NCBI GenBank assembly: GCA_946478915.1
Contig: CAMLER010000222.1
Coordinates: 1 to 7,827, forward strand
From: an uncultured Chryseolinea sp.
GTDB taxonomy: Bacteria > Bacteroidota > Bacteroidia > Cytophagales > Cyclobacteriaceae
Direction: 5' to 3'
DNA length: 7,827 bases
Below, one piece after another: positions 6,183-7,827 of this stretch. The notes beneath the pieces are model-generated. The model was not told the DNA's origin. It did no database searches and worked only from the letters and a program-made list of their open reading frames with translations. Each line of letters opens with the position of its first letter. Position 1 is the first letter of the stretch. The position numbers were made by a program, and so were the translations under genes.

Positions 6183-7827
6183 ATGAGATCACTGCTACTG
6201 GCGTTTAGCATAATCTTCTCTGCATTTCTTACACTTGATTCTGTCGCACAAGGTAATACTACCCGTCCGTCGATTACCGGACAAAATCCCTCACCTCTGG
6301 TGACCGCGGTAAATCAACCCATTACCATCGAACTTACAAATTTGATCGTTGTTGATCCCGACCCCCAACCCGTTTACCCCGCAGGATTTACGCTGGATGT
6401 GGATGATGGGAGGAACTATAGCGTAACGCAAAACACCGTGACTCCCGATCGAAATTTTACCGGAATGCTAAGCGTGCCTGTCAGGGTGGACGATGGACGG
6501 CAAAGGAGTAGACGGTTTGACCTTCAGATTGAAGTGCGTGAAGCAGAGGCGAACAAAAGACCCGAAATTACCGGTCAGGTTGAATTGAATATCAGGCCGG
6601 CTGAGAGCCTAGAAATACTGTTATCTCACCTGATCGTAAATGATCCGGACAATAAATATCCCGACGACTTTGAGCTAAATGTCTACAACGGAAGCAATTA
6701 CGATCGCCGGGGGAACACCATCACTCCGCGGCGAAATTTCGTAGGTACTCTAACCGTGAGGGTTTCTGTAAATGATGGGACGAGCGAGAGCAGTCGTTTC
6801 GATCTCAAAATAAACGTGGCGGAAGCTCAGAACATTGCACCCGTAATTACAGGTCAGGATGCAATAACAACCAATGAAGAAACGGCTGTTCTGCTGCGGC
6901 TGAACGACCTGAAGGTTACCGATCCCGATGATTCTTATCCGAAAGATTTTACATTAAAAGTAAATGCGGGACACAACTATTCCGTTTCGGGCACCACAAT
7001 AACCCCAGCGAAAGATCACACTGGGTTGCTCACGGTTCAGGTCCAGGTAAATGATGGGCAGGCTGACAGTGCACCCTTCTCTTTACAGGTGAACGTGAAC
7101 CCTGTCAATGATGCCCCACTGATCACTGGGCAGAATCCTGTTACAACCCCAGCTAATACCCCTGTTGTAATAACCCTGGCGAACCTTAAGGTCACCGACC
7201 CGGATTCGAACTATCCATCGGATTTTTCCTTGAAGTTGTCACAGGGTAATAACTACACGCTTGAGGGAAATACCGTCAGACCGCGAATTGGATTCGAAGG
7301 AGAATTAACGGTCAGGCTACGCGTGAGCGACGGCACAGCAGAAAGCAACGAATATCCATTTAAAGTTTCAGTGGCACCCCAGCCCGAAAATATTGCTCCG
7401 GTAATCACGGGGCAAAAGGAAATCAGTCCAATCGCCGAAAACTCATCGCGATTAATGTTACTCTCCGATGTAATTGTCACAGATCCGGACAGCAAATGGC
7501 CCACTGATTTTACCTTGAAGGTCTTACCAGGAGAGAATTATGTTGTTGAGGGATCAACCATAAAGTTGGCAACGAATTTCAGAAATAATACAGTCATAGT
7601 AAATGTAATGGTTTCAGACGGAAAAGATGACAGCGCTCCATACGGTGTGAAAATTCAGGTGATACCTTCCAGTAAGAAGCCCGTTATCAATGGCCAAAAA
7701 GAAATAAGCATGGTGGAAGATACTTCGTTAGAGATCAAGCTGGAAATGTTAGAAGTTTCTGATGCGGATAATTTAAACTTTCCAAAAGGATTTTCGCTAC
7801 AGGTGCAGGCCGGCAATAAAAATATGT
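6183..7827 (+). CDS. Secreted modular surface protein, paralogue of the upstream gene (3' end outside window)
   Basis: The reading frame opens at the ATG at 6183 and stays open for 548 codons to the right edge. The signal peptide is MRSLLLAFSIIFSAFLTLDS plus VA, with likely cleavage before Q23. Five complete modules of 92-98 residues start near residues 30, 128, 221, 313 and 407, and a sixth starts near 501 and is cut by the edge. Each opens with ITGQ or INGQ. The middle motif is DPDNKYPDDF in module 2, DPDDSYPKDF in module 3 and DPDSNYPSDF in module 4, and VNDG or VSDG comes late in the module. Architecture and sequence match the preceding gene, so the same exported surface role is inferred. 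A type B sorting domain is expected beyond the window but not seen. No cysteine or enzymatic motif was found. Whether the pair is cotranscribed is open: the gap is 276 bases. Confidence 0.88.
   Translation, partial: MRSLLLAFSIIFSAFLTLDSVAQGNTTRPSITGQNPSPLVTAVNQPITIELTNLIVVDPDPQPVYPAGFTLDVDDGRNYSVTQNTVTPDRNFTGMLSVPVRVDDGRQRSRRFDLQIEVREAEANKRPEITGQVELNIRPAESLEILLSHLIVNDPDNKYPDDFELNVYNGSNYDRRGNTITPRRNFVGTLTVRVSVNDGTSESSRFDLKINVAEAQNIAPVITGQDAITTNEETAVLLRLNDLKVTDPDDSYPKDFTLKVNAGHNYSVSGTTITPAKDHTGLLTVQVQVNDGQADSAPFSLQVNVNPVNDAPLITGQNPVTTPANTPVVITLANLKVTDPDSNYPSDFSLKLSQGNNYTLEGNTVRPRIGFEGELTVRLRVSDGTAESNEYPFKVSVAPQPENIAPVITGQKEISPIAENSSRLMLLSDVIVTDPDSKWPTDFTLKVLPGENYVVEGSTIKLATNFRNNTVIVNVMVSDGKDDSAPYGVKIQVIPSSKKPVINGQKEISMVEDTSLEIKLEMLEVSDADNLNFPKGFSLQVQAGNKNM
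6267..7827 (+). repeat. At least six tandem protein modules in the second repeat protein
   Basis: Module starts fall near 6270, 6564, 6843, 7119, 7401 and 7683, spacings of 294, 279, 276, 282 and 282 bases. Module 1 has the unusual DPDPQPVYPAGF loop, matching module 1 of the upstream protein. Modules 2-5 keep DPD and a late V-x-D-G. Module 5 has DPDSKWPTDF and lacks TP before its NF (KLATNF). Module 6 has DADNLNFPKGF. The array may continue past the window. Confidence 0.87.

Noticed and set aside
6014..6211. A 65-codon minus-strand open frame in the gap between the paralogues
   Set aside because: It overlaps the start of the second repeat-protein gene, its composition is unremarkable and no family is recognisable.
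3537..7827. The repeat arrays as a CRISPR array or DNA satellite
   Set aside because: The units are about 280 bases, diverged at the DNA level and conserved at the protein level in one continuous frame, so these are protein modules.

Overview
The window looks like a chromosomal segment of a Bacteroidota bacterium, most likely of the order Cytophagales (the order is inference). Evidence: a secreted protein ends in a gliding-motility-associated type B sorting domain of the type IX secretion system (T9SS), which is essentially confined to this phylum; the Mur ligase is of the variant common there; a Bacteroidota-type -7 promoter element (TAnnTTTG) precedes dnaB; and none of the four genes with a visible start has a clear Shine-Dalgarno sequence.

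Layout. Positions 1-837 (minus strand) hold the first 279 codons of the replicative helicase gene dnaB, whose 3' end lies outside the window. After a divergent 246-base intergenic region come two plus-strand genes 26 bases apart, probably one transcript: an Mpl/MurC-type Mur ligase (1084-2454) and a DEDDh 3'-5' exonuclease with an ExoX-like C-terminal module (2481-3284). This half is housekeeping: replication, cell wall and nucleic-acid processing.

From 3285 to the end the content changes to surface proteins. Two consecutive plus-strand genes (3450-5906, complete; 6183 to the right edge, partial) encode secreted, cysteine-free proteins built from tandem modules of about 91-98 residues. Each module opens with an ITGQ-like signature, has an acidic DPDN-YP-DF motif in the middle, and ends with TP-NF-G-L-V-V-VNDG. 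The first protein has six modules, one diverged cadherin-like domain of about 138 residues and a T9SS type B sorting domain. The second has at least six modules before the window ends. The first modules of the two proteins resemble each other more than they resemble the internal modules, so the pair probably arose by whole-gene duplication. They are most simply read as T9SS-exported cell-surface or adhesin-like proteins; ligand and function cannot be read from the sequence.

The intergenic regions contain a candidate dnaB promoter, a weak hairpin after the exonuclease gene, and an inverted repeat upstream of each repeat-protein gene. No tRNA, rRNA, insertion sequence, CRISPR array, phage gene or defence system was recognised.
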